Under the pieces are notes generated by a model that worked only from the letters and a program-made list of their open reading frames with translations, was not told the DNA's origin and did not search any database. Made by a program: the position numbers and the translations under genes. From the NCBI GenBank assembly GCA_949290785.1, contig CASETE010000006.1:1-64000 (forward strand): a DNA stretch of 64,000 nucleotides, in the 5' to 3' direction. Positions 42,102 through 50,746 of the stretch are shown here, piece by piece (the stretch's first letter is position 1; the number at the start of each line of letters is the position of its first letter). The stretch comes from an uncultured Pseudomonadota bacterium (GTDB taxonomy: Bacteria; Pseudomonadota; Alphaproteobacteria; Rs-D84).

Positions 42102-43934
42102 TTATATTTCGGCATTCTTTCTGGTTTTTTTGCGGATGTTACTATCCAATTCTTTTTTGCGTAGACGAATCGTCGCAGGCGTTACTTCTACCAATTCATC
42201 GTCTTGGATATAGGATAACGCTTCTTCCAGAGAGATTTTACGAGGTGGCGCCAAAAATAATTTTTCATCCGCCGTTACAGAACGAATGTTGGTAAGTTCT
42301 TTACCTTTTATTGGGTTTACCTCTAAATCATTTTCTTTGCTATGTTCACCGATAATCATACCGGAATAAACCTCTGTCTGTGGGCCGATAAATAAAGTCC
42401 CGCGCGGTTGCAAATTAAATAATGCATATGTTGCTGCGACGCCTTTCTCCATAGATACTAATACGCCAGGCCTGTATTGCATTATTGGACCGCGATAAGG
42501 TTCATACCCAGAAAAAACGCGATTCATAACGCCTGTACCACGCGTGTCCGTACGAAATTCTGATAAATATCCAATCAGACCGCGTGATGGCGCAGAAAAT
42601 ACTATACGTGTTTTCCCGCCGCCAGAGGCCTTCATTTCTGTAATCGTTGCCTTGCGTTTAGTCATTTTTTCAATGACAACGCCGCTGAATTCATCGTCCA
42701 CATCAATTACAACTTCTTCAATTGGCTCTAACTTTTCGCCATTAGGTCCATCTTGCATAACAACGCGGGGACGGCTTACGCTTAGTTCAAAGCCTTCACG
42801 ACGCATCGTTTCAATTAAAATGCCAAGTTGCAGTTCTCCGCGACCAGATACTTCAAATGCTTCGTTGTTTTCACTTTGTGTAACGCGCAAGGCAATATTT
42901 GTTTCCGCTTCTTTAAATAAGCGTTCACCAATCATACGAGACGTTAATTTTTTACCCGACTTACCGGCAAGTGGCGATGTGTTTACAAAGAATGTCATCG
43001 TTAGGGTAGGCGGATCGATTGGCATCGCAGGAATTGGTTCTGTTACCTCTGGCGCGCAAAGCGTATCTGCCACAGTGGCTTTTGAAAAACCAGCAACTAC
43101 AACAATGTCACCCGCAGATGCAGAATCTAATGATATTTTTTCAACGCCGCGATGTTCAATGATTTTTGTAATTTTAGCGTTTTCTATGAATTCGCCTTTC
43201 ATATTTATTGCTTTGACTGATTGACCGACTTTTACAGTGCCGGATTCAATCTTGCCTGTTAAAATCCTGCCTACATAGGGGTCTGCTTCTAGCGTTGTTG
43301 CCAACATTTTAAAAGGCGCGTCTAATTGGCAGCGCGTTCCATTACAATCAGGTGCAGGTACATGATCTACGATTAACTGAAATAAAGGCGTTAAATCTTT
43401 ATGTTCATCATTTAAATTACGTACCGCCCAGCCGTCACGACCAACGGAATATAAATATGGGAAATCTAACTGAGAATCTGTTGCACCTAACTTATCAAAT
43501 AAATCAAATGTTTCTGTTAGAACTTCTTCTGGACGGGCATCGGCACGGTCTACCTTATTTATGCACACTATTGGACGTAGACCTAATTTAAGCGCTTTGG
43601 ATAAAACGAACTTTGTCTGTGGCAGCGGTCCTTCGGCAGAATCAACCAACAGGACAACGCCGTCTACCATAGATAAAATACGTTCTACTTCGCCACCAAA
43701 GTCTGCGTGTCCCGGTGTGTCTACGATATTAATTTTATAGCCGTTCCATAAAATAGATGTAGGTTTTGCAGAAATTGTTATACCGCGTTCACGTTCTATG
43801 TCACCGCTGTCCATAACGCGTTCTGCAACTTTTTCGTTCTCGCGGAATGTTCCCGCTTGCTTTAACATATTGTCAACCAATGTTGTCTTGCCGTGGTCAA
43901 CGTGTGCGATAATCGCAATATTACGAATCTTCAT
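42102..43934 (-). CDS. typA: ribosome-associated translational GTPase TypA/BipA
   Basis: 610 residues, normal length. G domain IAHVDHGKTTLVDNML (G1), RGITISAK (G2), DTPGHADFGG (G3), NKVDR (G4), then EF-G-like domains II, III and V and the BipA-specific C-terminal domain (ATYALFNLQPRGTLFIGP). Works in ribosome assembly and stress adaptation. The ATG at 43934 has AGGA upstream. Head of a minus-strand run into the glycan genes. Confidence 0.96.
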   Translation of the reverse strand: MKIRNIAIIAHVDHGKTTLVDNMLKQAGTFRENEKVAERVMDSGDIERERGITISAKPTSILWNGYKINIVDTPGHADFGGEVERILSMVDGVVLLVDSAEGPLPQTKFVLSKALKLGLRPIVCINKVDRADARPEEVLTETFDLFDKLGATDSQLDFPYLYSVGRDGWAVRNLNDEHKDLTPLFQLIVDHVPAPDCNGTRCQLDAPFKMLATTLEADPYVGRILTGKIESGTVKVGQSVKAINMKGEFIENAKITKIIEHRGVEKISLDSASAGDIVVVAGFSKATVADTLCAPEVTEPIPAMPIDPPTLTMTFFVNTSPLAGKSGKKLTSRMIGERLFKEAETNIALRVTQSENNEAFEVSGRGELQLGILIETMRREGFELSVSRPRVVMQDGPNGEKLEPIEEVVIDVDDEFSGVVIEKMTKRKATITEMKASGGGKTRIVFSAPSRGLIGYLSEFRTDTRGTGVMNRVFSGYEPYRGPIMQYRPGVLVSMEKGVAATYALFNLQPRGTLFIGPQTEVYSGMIIGEHSKENDLEVNPIKGKELTNIRSVTADEKLFLAPPRKISLEEALSYIQDDELVEVTPATIRLRKKELDSNIRKKTRKNAEI

Positions 43935-44021
43935 ACTTATGTGTCCTATTAATCTTACAGTTTTTTGTATTCAATAGATTATAACATAAATTCCATTTTT
44001 CAAGAAATATATCCTTGATTA

Positions 44022-44050
44022 TTGACATTTTTATACTTTTGTGTTAAACA
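44022..44050 (+). promoter_or_regulatory. probable promoter of the tandem paralogue pair
   Basis: Perfect -35 TTGACA (44022-44027), 17-nt spacer, weaker -10 TAAACA (44045-44050); the next ATG is at 44085 with SD AGGGGG. Confidence 0.5.
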
Positions 44051-44084
44051 TTGTGCAGCAGACTTTTAAAATCAGGGGGTACTT

Positions 44085-44597
44085 ATGTCAGTTATATCAG
44101 TAAAGGAAGTATATTCTTGTATAAAATTAGGATTTAAAAATTTAAATATTATGGCAACATATAAATTGCAAAGCAGTCGTGGCAAGATAACAAAACAAGA
44201 AAGAGCAAACGCTGCGGAAGCGATTAAATACATGAAGCTTGTTGCAAAGCAACCAAGACGGTACTTTTCAAGAATGAGTACGCAAAAGTCTTGGAAAAAA
44301 CGTGCGGCGGATTGGGCAAAGGAAAACCCAAAGTATGAGTTTTTTGCCTTTTCTAGCGTTAAATCCCCGAAAGATATTGTATACGATAAAATTAACTTGT
44401 CTGTATTTGGTGATATAACGCTTGGGTACAAAGAATTATGCGATGCAATACAAATATGGGAATATAGTCGTACCGAAAAAAATAATAACAGAACTTGTAT
44501 GTTAGAAGCGGAATATAGTGCACAGGAAATTGCCGACTTGGCATGTAAGTTTCAACGACAAGTTAACGAGATGCGGATAAATAATAAAAGTAGATAA
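44085..44597 (+). CDS. hypothetical protein, first of a tandem paralogue pair
   Basis: 170 residues, basic, helical and soluble; no family recognised. It aligns by eye with the next gene: VYSCIKLGFKNLN against VYDSIGSAFSCFQ, a shared A(A)xxxxxYxxxxAKxPxxxFS stretch (about 45-62), and a later central segment with PKDI against RRDI. The pattern indicates a tandem duplication. Strong SD (AGGGGG) and own promoter. 7 bases separate it from its partner, so the two products may act together. Confidence 0.65.
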   Translation: MSVISVKEVYSCIKLGFKNLNIMATYKLQSSRGKITKQERANAAEAIKYMKLVAKQPRRYFSRMSTQKSWKKRAADWAKENPKYEFFAFSSVKSPKDIVYDKINLSVFGDITLGYKELCDAIQIWEYSRTEKNNNRTCMLEAEYSAQEIADLACKFQRQVNEMRINNKSR

Positions 44598-44604
44598 GCA
44601 AAAA

Positions 44605-45066
44605 ATGACGATGCAAGATAAAAAAGTTTATGATTCTATTGGTTCGGCTTTTTCTTGTTTTCAAGATTTGGCGAAATGTGATTTGCGAAAAAATTGGAAA
44701 AAATTATCTGCCAAAGATAAATATAATGCGGGCAGGGCGCTGGCTTATATAGGTTCGTTGGCTAAAAGACCACAGGATTTTTTCTCTTGGCAGGTTCTTG
44801 ATAATTATTACAATAATAAATCATGGTATATATTGCCTGAGCCCAGACGCGATATTATTCAAGGGGCCCAGGGGGCATTTGTATATAATGAAAATCTTAG
44901 AAGAATTTTTTGGGGGTTTTGTGAAGTTGTGCTGGCTTGGTCGGTAACAGAAAAATATACCACAAGTGATTATACCAAGAAAAAGTCAGAAGAAGTGATT
45001 GGTTTTTCTAATAAATTAAGTAAGTTATCTGATATAAAACATTTGGTTTATTCTTTACAAAGATAG
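44605..45066 (+). CDS. hypothetical protein, second of a tandem paralogue pair
   Basis: 153 residues, basic and helical, no signal peptide or membrane helix. Resembles the upstream gene product in the first 60 residues (KVYDSIGSAF, YNAGRALAYIGSLAKRPQDFFS), the rest being more divergent, with a tryptophan-rich centre (NNKSWYILPEPRRDI, FWGFCEVVLAWSV). No clear SD, so it is likely coupled to the first gene. A strong terminator follows. Function unknown. Confidence 0.65.
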   Translation: MTMQDKKVYDSIGSAFSCFQDLAKCDLRKNWKKLSAKDKYNAGRALAYIGSLAKRPQDFFSWQVLDNYYNNKSWYILPEPRRDIIQGAQGAFVYNENLRRIFWGFCEVVLAWSVTEKYTTSDYTKKKSEEVIGFSNKLSKLSDIKHLVYSLQR

Positions 45067-45081
45067 ATTCGCAATATATGT

Positions 45082-45108
45082 AAAAAACGGGGTTTACCCC
45101 GTTTTTTT
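45082..45108. terminator. bidirectional terminator between the paralogue pair and serS
   Basis: AAAAAACGGGG/CCCCGTTTTTT with a TTTA loop; flanks the serS stop on the other strand. Confidence 0.9.
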
Positions 45109-46387
45109 AATGCTTTCCGCCAATCTTGGTTCTGCCGTCCATCAGTGGTTGTAATTTTTTCGGTATATTTACAGAACCGTCTGCGTTCTGGTGGTTTTCA
45201 AGAATCGGTACCAATGCACGCGGTACCGCAATACCTGTGTTGTTTAATGTTGCGACATATTTAACTTCACCAGTTGCGTTTTCACGATATCTGGTATTCG
45301 TTCGGCGTGCTTGGAACGTACCAATTGACGAACAACTGCCAAGTTCTTTATATGCATTTTCACTTGGAACCCACGCTTCTACGTCGTTCATTTTTACTTT
45401 ATTAAAACCCATGTCACCGGTTGAGTTAGCAATTACACGATATGGTAATTCTAAATCTTCCATAATTTCGCATAAGTTATTTAATAAATGCTCGTGCATT
45501 TCATCAGATTGTTCTGGTTTGCAGTATATATATTGTTCAACCTTGTTAAACTGATGAAATCTGGCCAAGCCCCTGGTGTCGCGACCTGCGGCACCGGCTT
45601 CTTTGCGAAAGCACGGTGAAAATCCGGCGTATTTTATAGGCAGTGCGTTTTCTGCAAGAATCTCGCCGCTGTGTAAAGAATTTAAAATGATTTCTGCTGT
45701 ACCAGCCAAGCATCTATCTGTATCTGTTAACATAAATACGTCATTATTCATTACAGATAAATCGGAACCCATAAAGTGACCTGCGTCAAATATCGTTTGC
45801 GGCTTTGTAATTGCAGGACATTCAATAAATGTAAAGCCCTTGGAAATCAGTTTCTTGATAACATACGTTTCAATAGCCAATTGTAATTCTGCGGCTTCGC
45901 CTTTTAAGCAATATGTACGCGTACCACATATTTGTGCTATTTTTTCCGGTGCCCACCAGTCGTTCATATCTAATAAATCCCATTGGGCGCGCGGGGTAAA
46001 GTCAAATTTTTTTGGTTCACCAACACGACGAATTTCAACGTTTGCGCTTTCGTCTGGACCAATTGGTGCATCGGGACTTGGAATTTGCGGAACGCGATGT
46101 AACAAGTCGTTTAGTTGTGCTTCTTTTTCTGATAATTCTGTCAATTCATTGGCAATTTCTTCGCCGATTTTTTTTGATGCGGCAATCAAAGGCGCCTTAT
46201 CTGTTGCAGTTGGAATTTCGCGCGTTATTTTATTCTTTTCGGCGGTTTTCGTTTGGGTAAGTGTCTTTAATTCCCTGACGCGCGTATCCAATGCCAAAAT
46301 TTCGTCAGTATTGTCTGTAAAGCCTTTTACTTTACAGGCGTTTTTTACTGCGTCCGGGTTTTCGCGAATGAATTTGATATCTAACAT
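45107..46387 (-). CDS. serS: seryl-tRNA synthetase
   Basis: 426 residues, normal length. Long N-terminal coiled coil (about 30-100, LKTLTQTKTAEKNKITREIP) that grips the tRNA-Ser variable arm, then the class II core: motif 2 FSPCFRKEAGAAGRDTRGLARFHQFNKVE (given in part; about 265-290), and motif 3 GIAVPRALVPILENHQ. SD AAGGA. The leader region contains TACCGCG on this strand, but not the rest of a T-box core. Confidence 0.97.
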   Translation of the reverse strand: MLDIKFIRENPDAVKNACKVKGFTDNTDEILALDTRVRELKTLTQTKTAEKNKITREIPTATDKAPLIAASKKIGEEIANELTELSEKEAQLNDLLHRVPQIPSPDAPIGPDESANVEIRRVGEPKKFDFTPRAQWDLLDMNDWWAPEKIAQICGTRTYCLKGEAAELQLAIETYVIKKLISKGFTFIECPAITKPQTIFDAGHFMGSDLSVMNNDVFMLTDTDRCLAGTAEIILNSLHSGEILAENALPIKYAGFSPCFRKEAGAAGRDTRGLARFHQFNKVEQYIYCKPEQSDEMHEHLLNNLCEIMEDLELPYRVIANSTGDMGFNKVKMNDVEAWVPSENAYKELGSCSSIGTFQARRTNTRYRENATGEVKYVATLNNTGIAVPRALVPILENHQNADGSVNIPKKLQPLMDGRTKIGGKH

Positions 46388-46604
46388 ATTATATATCCTT
46401 AATTATTTATATATTTATGATTGTTTGTTTTTTATGCGAAATAATCGCGGTATTAAGTACTTTTTATAATAATTAACGTAGCACCCCAAATGGGGATGAT
46501 TCTTTGTTTAATAAGATATATATAGTATTCATAATTTTAATGGTATACCAAGATAGTGAAAAAATCAATAAAAAAGCCTTGAAATATATAACAATATAAA
46601 AAAA

Positions 46605-46633
46605 TTGCGAAATAATACCGATTGTGTTATGCT
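46605..46633 (+). promoter_or_regulatory. trxB promoter
   Basis: TTGCGA (46605-46610), 17-nt spacer, TATGCT (46628-46633); ATG 46664 with SD AGGAG. The rest of the serS/trxB gap (46388-46604) is very AT-rich and holds only a CCCC-AAAT-GGGG mini-hairpin near 46483. Confidence 0.6.
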
Positions 46634-46663
46634 AAGCCCGAAAAGATAAACAGGAGTTTTTAG

Positions 46664-47575
46664 ATGAATGACATCGTTATACACGACGTTATAATTTTAG
46701 GGTCTGGACCCGCTGGATTGACAGCAGCGCTGTATTGCGCGCGTGCGGGGAAAAAAACGTTGGTACTGGGTGGCGATAGATTAGGCGGTCAAACTGCCGG
46801 AATTGCTGTGTTGGAAAATTATCCGGGCTGGAAGGGCAGCGGACAAGAATTGGCGGAATTTATAAAAAATCAGGCCGAAACGTTCGGTGCAGAAATTGTT
46901 TTTGATACTGCAAAAAATATTTCTGGTGATGCAGAAAGTGCTTTTAATATTTTGGCAAATAGCGGTAAAAGGTACGTTGGCAAAACCGTGATAATTGCCA
47001 CAGGGGCTTCGCCGCGCAAATTAGAAATAGAAGGTGCACGCGAATTATTTGGCAAGGGCGTTTCTTATTGCGCAACGTGTGACGGATTCTTTTATGCGTA
47101 TAAAGATGTCATTGTTATGGGCGGCGGAAATTCGGCGTTAAATGATGCGCTGTATCTGGCAGATATTGCAAAAAACGTAAAGATTGTGTATCGCAAGGGC
47201 GCTTTTACCAGGGCAGAGGCTGTATTGCGTAATCGCGTTGCAGAACGTGAAAATATAGAGTGTTTATTTAATACCGATTTAAAGAAAATCGCACCAGTTA
47301 AAGACACAGATAAATTGGTCGTAACCACAACAGATGATACAGAAATCGTTTGTGACGGTTTATTTGTAGCCATTGGACACGAAGCAAATACAGATTATTT
47401 ATCAGAAGATATAAAACGCGATGATATGGGAAGATTAATCCCGTCAGAGTTACCAGAAGGAATATTTGTTGCAGGTGATGTTCAATCTGGCATTAAAATG
47501 CAAATTGCCACAGCCGTTGGAACAGGGTGCAGTGCCGGAATGGACGCAATTGCGTATCTTAATTCACGCGGATAA
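46664..47575 (+). CDS. trxB: thioredoxin-disulfide reductase
   Basis: 303 residues. FAD-binding GSGPAGLTAALYCARAG at the N-terminus, redox-active CATCDG at about 134, NADPH domain GGGNSALNDALYLADI and C-terminal FVAGDVQSGIKMQIATAVGTG. Supplies electrons to thioredoxin. The NADPH-binding HRRxxxR segment is altered to YRKGAFTR, so NADPH preference is likely but not certain. Own promoter; terminator at 47578. Confidence 0.95.
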   Translation: MNDIVIHDVIILGSGPAGLTAALYCARAGKKTLVLGGDRLGGQTAGIAVLENYPGWKGSGQELAEFIKNQAETFGAEIVFDTAKNISGDAESAFNILANSGKRYVGKTVIIATGASPRKLEIEGARELFGKGVSYCATCDGFFYAYKDVIVMGGGNSALNDALYLADIAKNVKIVYRKGAFTRAEAVLRNRVAERENIECLFNTDLKKIAPVKDTDKLVVTTTDDTEIVCDGLFVAIGHEANTDYLSEDIKRDDMGRLIPSELPEGIFVAGDVQSGIKMQIATAVGTGCSAGMDAIAYLNSRG

Positions 47576-47577
47576 AT

Positions 47578-47611
47578 AAAGACCTGTTTAGATACAGGTC
47601 TTTATTTTTTT
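47578..47611 (+). terminator. terminator of trxB
   Basis: AAAGACCTG/CAGGTCTTT with an 8-nt loop and an ATTTTTTT tail; overlaps the end of the convergent J-domain gene. Confidence 0.87.
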
Positions 47612-48105
47612 CCGAAATGTTTTTTTAATACTTCGTATGCAGCGGAGATTTTTGTAAATTCTTTTTCTGCATTTTTTTTGTCTTTTGCTGTATCGGGATG
47701 GTGTTTTTTTGCAAGAACTCTATATCTTGTGGAAATTTCGCGCCAAGTCGCACTTATTGGCAAATCAAAAATTTTCAGTGCAGATACAACATTCGTCGGC
47801 GTTTTTGTTTTAGGTGGGGTTTTATCAAATGTATTACGCCCCGTCAGAAAATCGTTCAGGAAATTTATATAGTCTGCCTCGTCCGCGTTGGTTTTGTTTT
47901 TATCTTTTAATGGAGAACCAAATACTTGTGTTTCCCAATCGGCTTCTATCTCTTCCGGGGTCATATCGGCATAATAATTCCAATTTTTATTATATTCGGC
48001 TGCATGTTCTTGGCAAAAGAACCAATAATCTTTTAGTTCGCGCGTTTTAGGCGCACGACAGGTGCCCGCCTTGGTGCATCCTGGGTGGTCACATTTTTTT
48101 ATCAT
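47602..48105 (-). CDS. J-domain protein with N-terminal cysteine motif
   Basis: 167 residues. The last 65 residues are a DnaJ domain (LKIFDLPISATWREISTRYR, then the HHPD tripeptide region KKHHPDTAKDKKNAEKEF and AYEVLKKHF). The N-terminus has a small cysteine/histidine pattern (CDHPGCTKAGTCRAPK and FCQEH) that may bind zinc. This N-terminal-Cys plus J-domain layout is seen in alphaproteobacterial DnaJ-like co-chaperones of DnaK; the client is unknown. Overlaps xerD by 4 bases (ATGA-type coupling). Confidence 0.85.
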   Translation of the reverse strand: MIKKCDHPGCTKAGTCRAPKTRELKDYWFFCQEHAAEYNKNWNYYADMTPEEIEADWETQVFGSPLKDKNKTNADEADYINFLNDFLTGRNTFDKTPPKTKTPTNVVSALKIFDLPISATWREISTRYRVLAKKHHPDTAKDKKNAEKEFTKISAAYEVLKKHFGKK

Positions 48106-48968
48106 AAGTTGGAATCCTTTAGTTTACCCAGCGGGTGATGCGATTGTACTGTTTCACGTAATTGTTCCGGTAAAACGTGTGTGTATATTTGTGTCGTTGA
48201 AATGTCTTCGTGCCCAAGCATAGTTTGTATCGCGCGTAGGTTGGCCCCGCCTGCAAGCAGATGTGATGCAAAAGAATGTCGTAATACATGCGGACTGACA
48301 CGATGTGGGTCAATGCCGGCAAGAACAGCACATTTTTTTAGTATCTTGAAAAAACCGTCACGCGTTATATGACCTGTTTTACTGTTTGATGGAAATACGT
48401 ATTTTGATTTCTCGTCGTCACGAATTGATAACCATTTTTCCAGCGCTGCTATTGCGCGTTCGTGCATAGGAACGATTCGTTCTTTGGCGCCTTTGCCGTG
48501 GATTAGCAATTTGTCACCAAGAAAAGCAGTCATAGGTAATTCGCATAATTCTGATACGCGAAGTCCAGATGCATAAAGTAATTCTATCATTGCGCGCAAA
48601 CGTACAGATGTTTTTATGTCGCCGGCAGACGAAATAAGCAACTCTATTTCTTCAACAGACAAGAACTTTGGTAAAGAACGGTTTCTTTTTGGTAATTCTA
48701 AATTGGCTGTTGGGTTTTCACTGATTATTTTTTCCAACATTAAAAATTTGTAAAATCCGCGCAAGGCGCTGGCCTTGCGTGCAATGGAAGACGGTTTGTC
48801 TGGTAGATTGGATAAATATGCTTGAACCGATTCGTTCGTCGCATGCATTAAACCGCCAGGAATTTGAGAGTCTGCATGACGTAAATCGCTGGCATAACTT
48901 TCTAGGGTCTTTTGGCCGCGTCCTTTTTCAGCGGATAGTGCTTCTAAAAAAATATCTATATATTTCAT
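48102..48968 (-). CDS. xerD: site-specific tyrosine recombinase XerD
   Basis: 288 residues. N-terminal SAM-like core-binding domain (EALSAEKGRGQKTLESYASDL) and C-terminal catalytic domain with the RKHRHY set: Arg in ASGLRVSEL, Lys in HGKGAKER, HVLRHSFASHLLAGG (His and Arg), GHEDISTTQIYTHV (His and nucleophilic Tyr). Resolves chromosome dimers at dif together with XerC under FtsK control; ftsK lies about 9 kb away. XerC cannot be fully excluded by eye. Overlaps both neighbours by 4 bases. Confidence 0.92.
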   Translation of the reverse strand: MKYIDIFLEALSAEKGRGQKTLESYASDLRHADSQIPGGLMHATNESVQAYLSNLPDKPSSIARKASALRGFYKFLMLEKIISENPTANLELPKRNRSLPKFLSVEEIELLISSAGDIKTSVRLRAMIELLYASGLRVSELCELPMTAFLGDKLLIHGKGAKERIVPMHERAIAALEKWLSIRDDEKSKYVFPSNSKTGHITRDGFFKILKKCAVLAGIDPHRVSPHVLRHSFASHLLAGGANLRAIQTMLGHEDISTTQIYTHVLPEQLRETVQSHHPLGKLKDSNL

Positions 48969-49096
48969 GGATATAACACTATTTCAGTAACGTTTTGTGC
49001 AGCAGGAAATGATATTATCATTAATACCAGCAGTACCACGATGATTGACCATATAATAATTTTATTCCTGATGTTTTTCTTTTTTCGCAGTGGCAT
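48965..49096 (-). CDS. small membrane protein, 43 aa, between lptG and xerD
   Basis: Too short for routine ORF calling, but well supported: ATG at 49096 is preceded by AAAGGGA, it begins 11 bases after the lptG stop, and its TGA overlaps the xerD ATG (ATGA). The product has a basic start (MPLRKKKNIRNK), one hydrophobic helix (about 13-31, IIIWSIIVVLLVLMI) and a short tail that should face the periplasm. No family recognised; the size and context resemble small membrane partners that accompany envelope machines. Confidence 0.6.
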   Translation of the reverse strand: MPLRKKKNIRNKIIIWSIIVVLLVLMIISFPAAQNVTEIVLYP

Positions 49097-49107
49097 ATGA
49101 TTCCCTT

Positions 49108-50166
49108 TTATATTGTGTCAAAACTTGCAATGAATGCGCCTGCGGCGGCAATTATGATAAGTGGCGGTGCCACAATTGCTAGTAATGGTGGCAAAATACC
49201 AGTAGCACCAAAAGCATTAAACATATTTATTATAAAATATAAGGCAAAACACGTTATTATCCCCGTACCAAATTTTATGCCAAAACTGTAATTCCTACGT
49301 TGACGCGTTTGAGAAAACGCAACGCCCAAAGTTGCCATGGAAACCATTGTCAAAGGAAGAAACAAAAGCGTCCATAGTTGAACAAGATGCCCACGGACAG
49401 GAACGCCTATGCTTTGCATCTTCTTTATAAATACCGGTAATTCCCAAAAAGAAATTTGATCGGGTTGTAAATAGCGGTCTAATACGGTTTGCGGTGTTAA
49501 TAAAGTTTCTTTGTGCCAAGCCGTCTTGGTCGGGATGCCGTTATCGTCCCACGTTGTTGCGTTGGTTGCGTCAAGACCTGCATCGGATAAAGTAATTGTT
49601 TCCGCCTCTACGCGCTGTTTTACCTTGAAGGTTTGGTCTTGCAGATAAATGGTTGCGTCTTCAAATAATAAAATGTTACCAGATTTATGCATCTTTTTAG
49701 CGTTCATAGTTATATATCCGTTGTCCGATGCTTCTCGTAACCAAATTTCATCATCTATTAACATTAGGTGGTCAGAGGTTATGTTTTTTGCGCTTAGACT
49801 TACAGAATAAGGGTTTACCAGTGTCGTTGCAATGATGCCAATCAAGGCCGCCCCAATTAAAAACGGTTTTGCCATTTGATAAGGCGATAATCCGGCAGAT
49901 GCGATTATTATTTTTTCGCTTGATTTGGTCAGGTTATATGATGCTAATAATGTTCCCATAAATACAGCAAGCGGAAGAAATAAAGGAACGTATTCAAGTA
50001 ATCTTATCCATGATTCCGACAATGCAGCGCCGGCATTTGGGTTAGATGGCAATCTTTCCACAAAAGTTACAGCCAGTATTATTCCGCAGACAATCAACAT
50101 TACTAAACCAACGCCGTAAAAAAAGCGTTTTAGTAAAAATTTTGTTAAAATTTTTGGTCTTGCCAT
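49108..50166 (-). CDS. lptG: LPS export ABC transporter permease LptG
   Basis: 352 residues of the YjgP/YjgQ family. Three N-terminal helices (TKFLLKRFFYGVGLVMLIVCG; LPSNPNAGAALSESWIRLLEYVPLFLP in part), a periplasmic jellyroll in the middle, and three C-terminal helices (FSQTRQRRNYSFGIKFGTGI). With LptF and LptB2 it extracts LPS from the inner membrane. LptG rather than LptF is suggested by FVERLPSNP; the partner is not in this window. Divergent from greA. Confidence 0.9.
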   Translation of the reverse strand: MARPKILTKFLLKRFFYGVGLVMLIVCGIILAVTFVERLPSNPNAGAALSESWIRLLEYVPLFLPLAVFMGTLLASYNLTKSSEKIIIASAGLSPYQMAKPFLIGAALIGIIATTLVNPYSVSLSAKNITSDHLMLIDDEIWLREASDNGYITMNAKKMHKSGNILLFEDATIYLQDQTFKVKQRVEAETITLSDAGLDATNATTWDDNGIPTKTAWHKETLLTPQTVLDRYLQPDQISFWELPVFIKKMQSIGVPVRGHLVQLWTLLFLPLTMVSMATLGVAFSQTRQRRNYSFGIKFGTGIITCFALYFIINMFNAFGATGILPPLLAIVAPPLIIIAAAGAFIASFDTI

Positions 50167-50270
50167 TACTTACCTGTTTGTACCACTAATTAAAAAGTAT
50201 ACATTGTTCAATTGACAATTGCAAAATTAAAATGAATGCTTATAATTTTAATGAAATTAAGGAATAGAAT

Positions 50271-50741
50271 ATGGAAAAAAGACCAATTTCACGGGCTGGA
50301 TTTGAAGGTTTAATTAAAGAACTGAAAGACTTGAAAGAAGTTCAACGTCCAGAGATATTAAAAACGGTGCAATGGGCGCGTTCGTTGGGCGATTTGTCAG
50401 AAAACGCCGATTACAGCGCTGCCAAGGAAAAACAGCGTCAAATTGATAAAAGAATACAGTTCATAGAAGATTTTATAAATAATGCCGCAATCATAGATAT
50501 TGATTCGTTATCGGGTGATCGCGTTGTCTTTGGCGCGCGCGTTGTTGCCGAAGACGAGGATGGAAACAGAATGCAATGTCGCATTTTGTCGGACATAGAA
50601 TCTGATGGTAAGCAGGTTATTTCTTGTAATTCACCGGTTGGACGTGCTTTAATCGGTCGTTGCGTTGGTGATACTTGTATCGTAAAACTACCAAGCGGTG
50701 AAAAAGAATATGAAATTTTAGAGGTAAAATTTAAGGACTAG
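50271..50741 (+). CDS. greA: transcription elongation factor GreA
   Basis: 156 residues: N-terminal coiled coil that enters the RNA polymerase secondary channel, carrying the acidic tip DLSENADYSAAKEKQ, and a C-terminal FKBP-like domain ending PVGRALIGRCVGDTCIVKLP. Stimulates cleavage of backtracked RNA. SD AAGGAA and TATAAT about 30 bases upstream of the start. mutL follows by 5 bases. Confidence 0.96.
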   Translation: MEKRPISRAGFEGLIKELKDLKEVQRPEILKTVQWARSLGDLSENADYSAAKEKQRQIDKRIQFIEDFINNAAIIDIDSLSGDRVVFGARVVAEDEDGNRMQCRILSDIESDGKQVISCNSPVGRALIGRCVGDTCIVKLPSGEKEYEILEVKFKD

Positions 50742-50746
50742 TCATA

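Noticed and set aside
42544-43224. 226-codon plus-strand frame inside typA
   Set aside because: Antisense shadow of a highly conserved GTPase gene; serine/threonine-rich nonsense translation.
46388-46460. TACCGCG on the minus strand upstream of serS, similar to part of a T-box core
   Set aside because: The preceding GGGTGG half is absent and no antiterminator helix forms; chance similarity.
48102-48968. Phage or integron integrase instead of XerD
   Set aside because: Length, full XerC/D-like sequence, and housekeeping context (lptG, J-domain protein) fit a chromosomal Xer recombinase.
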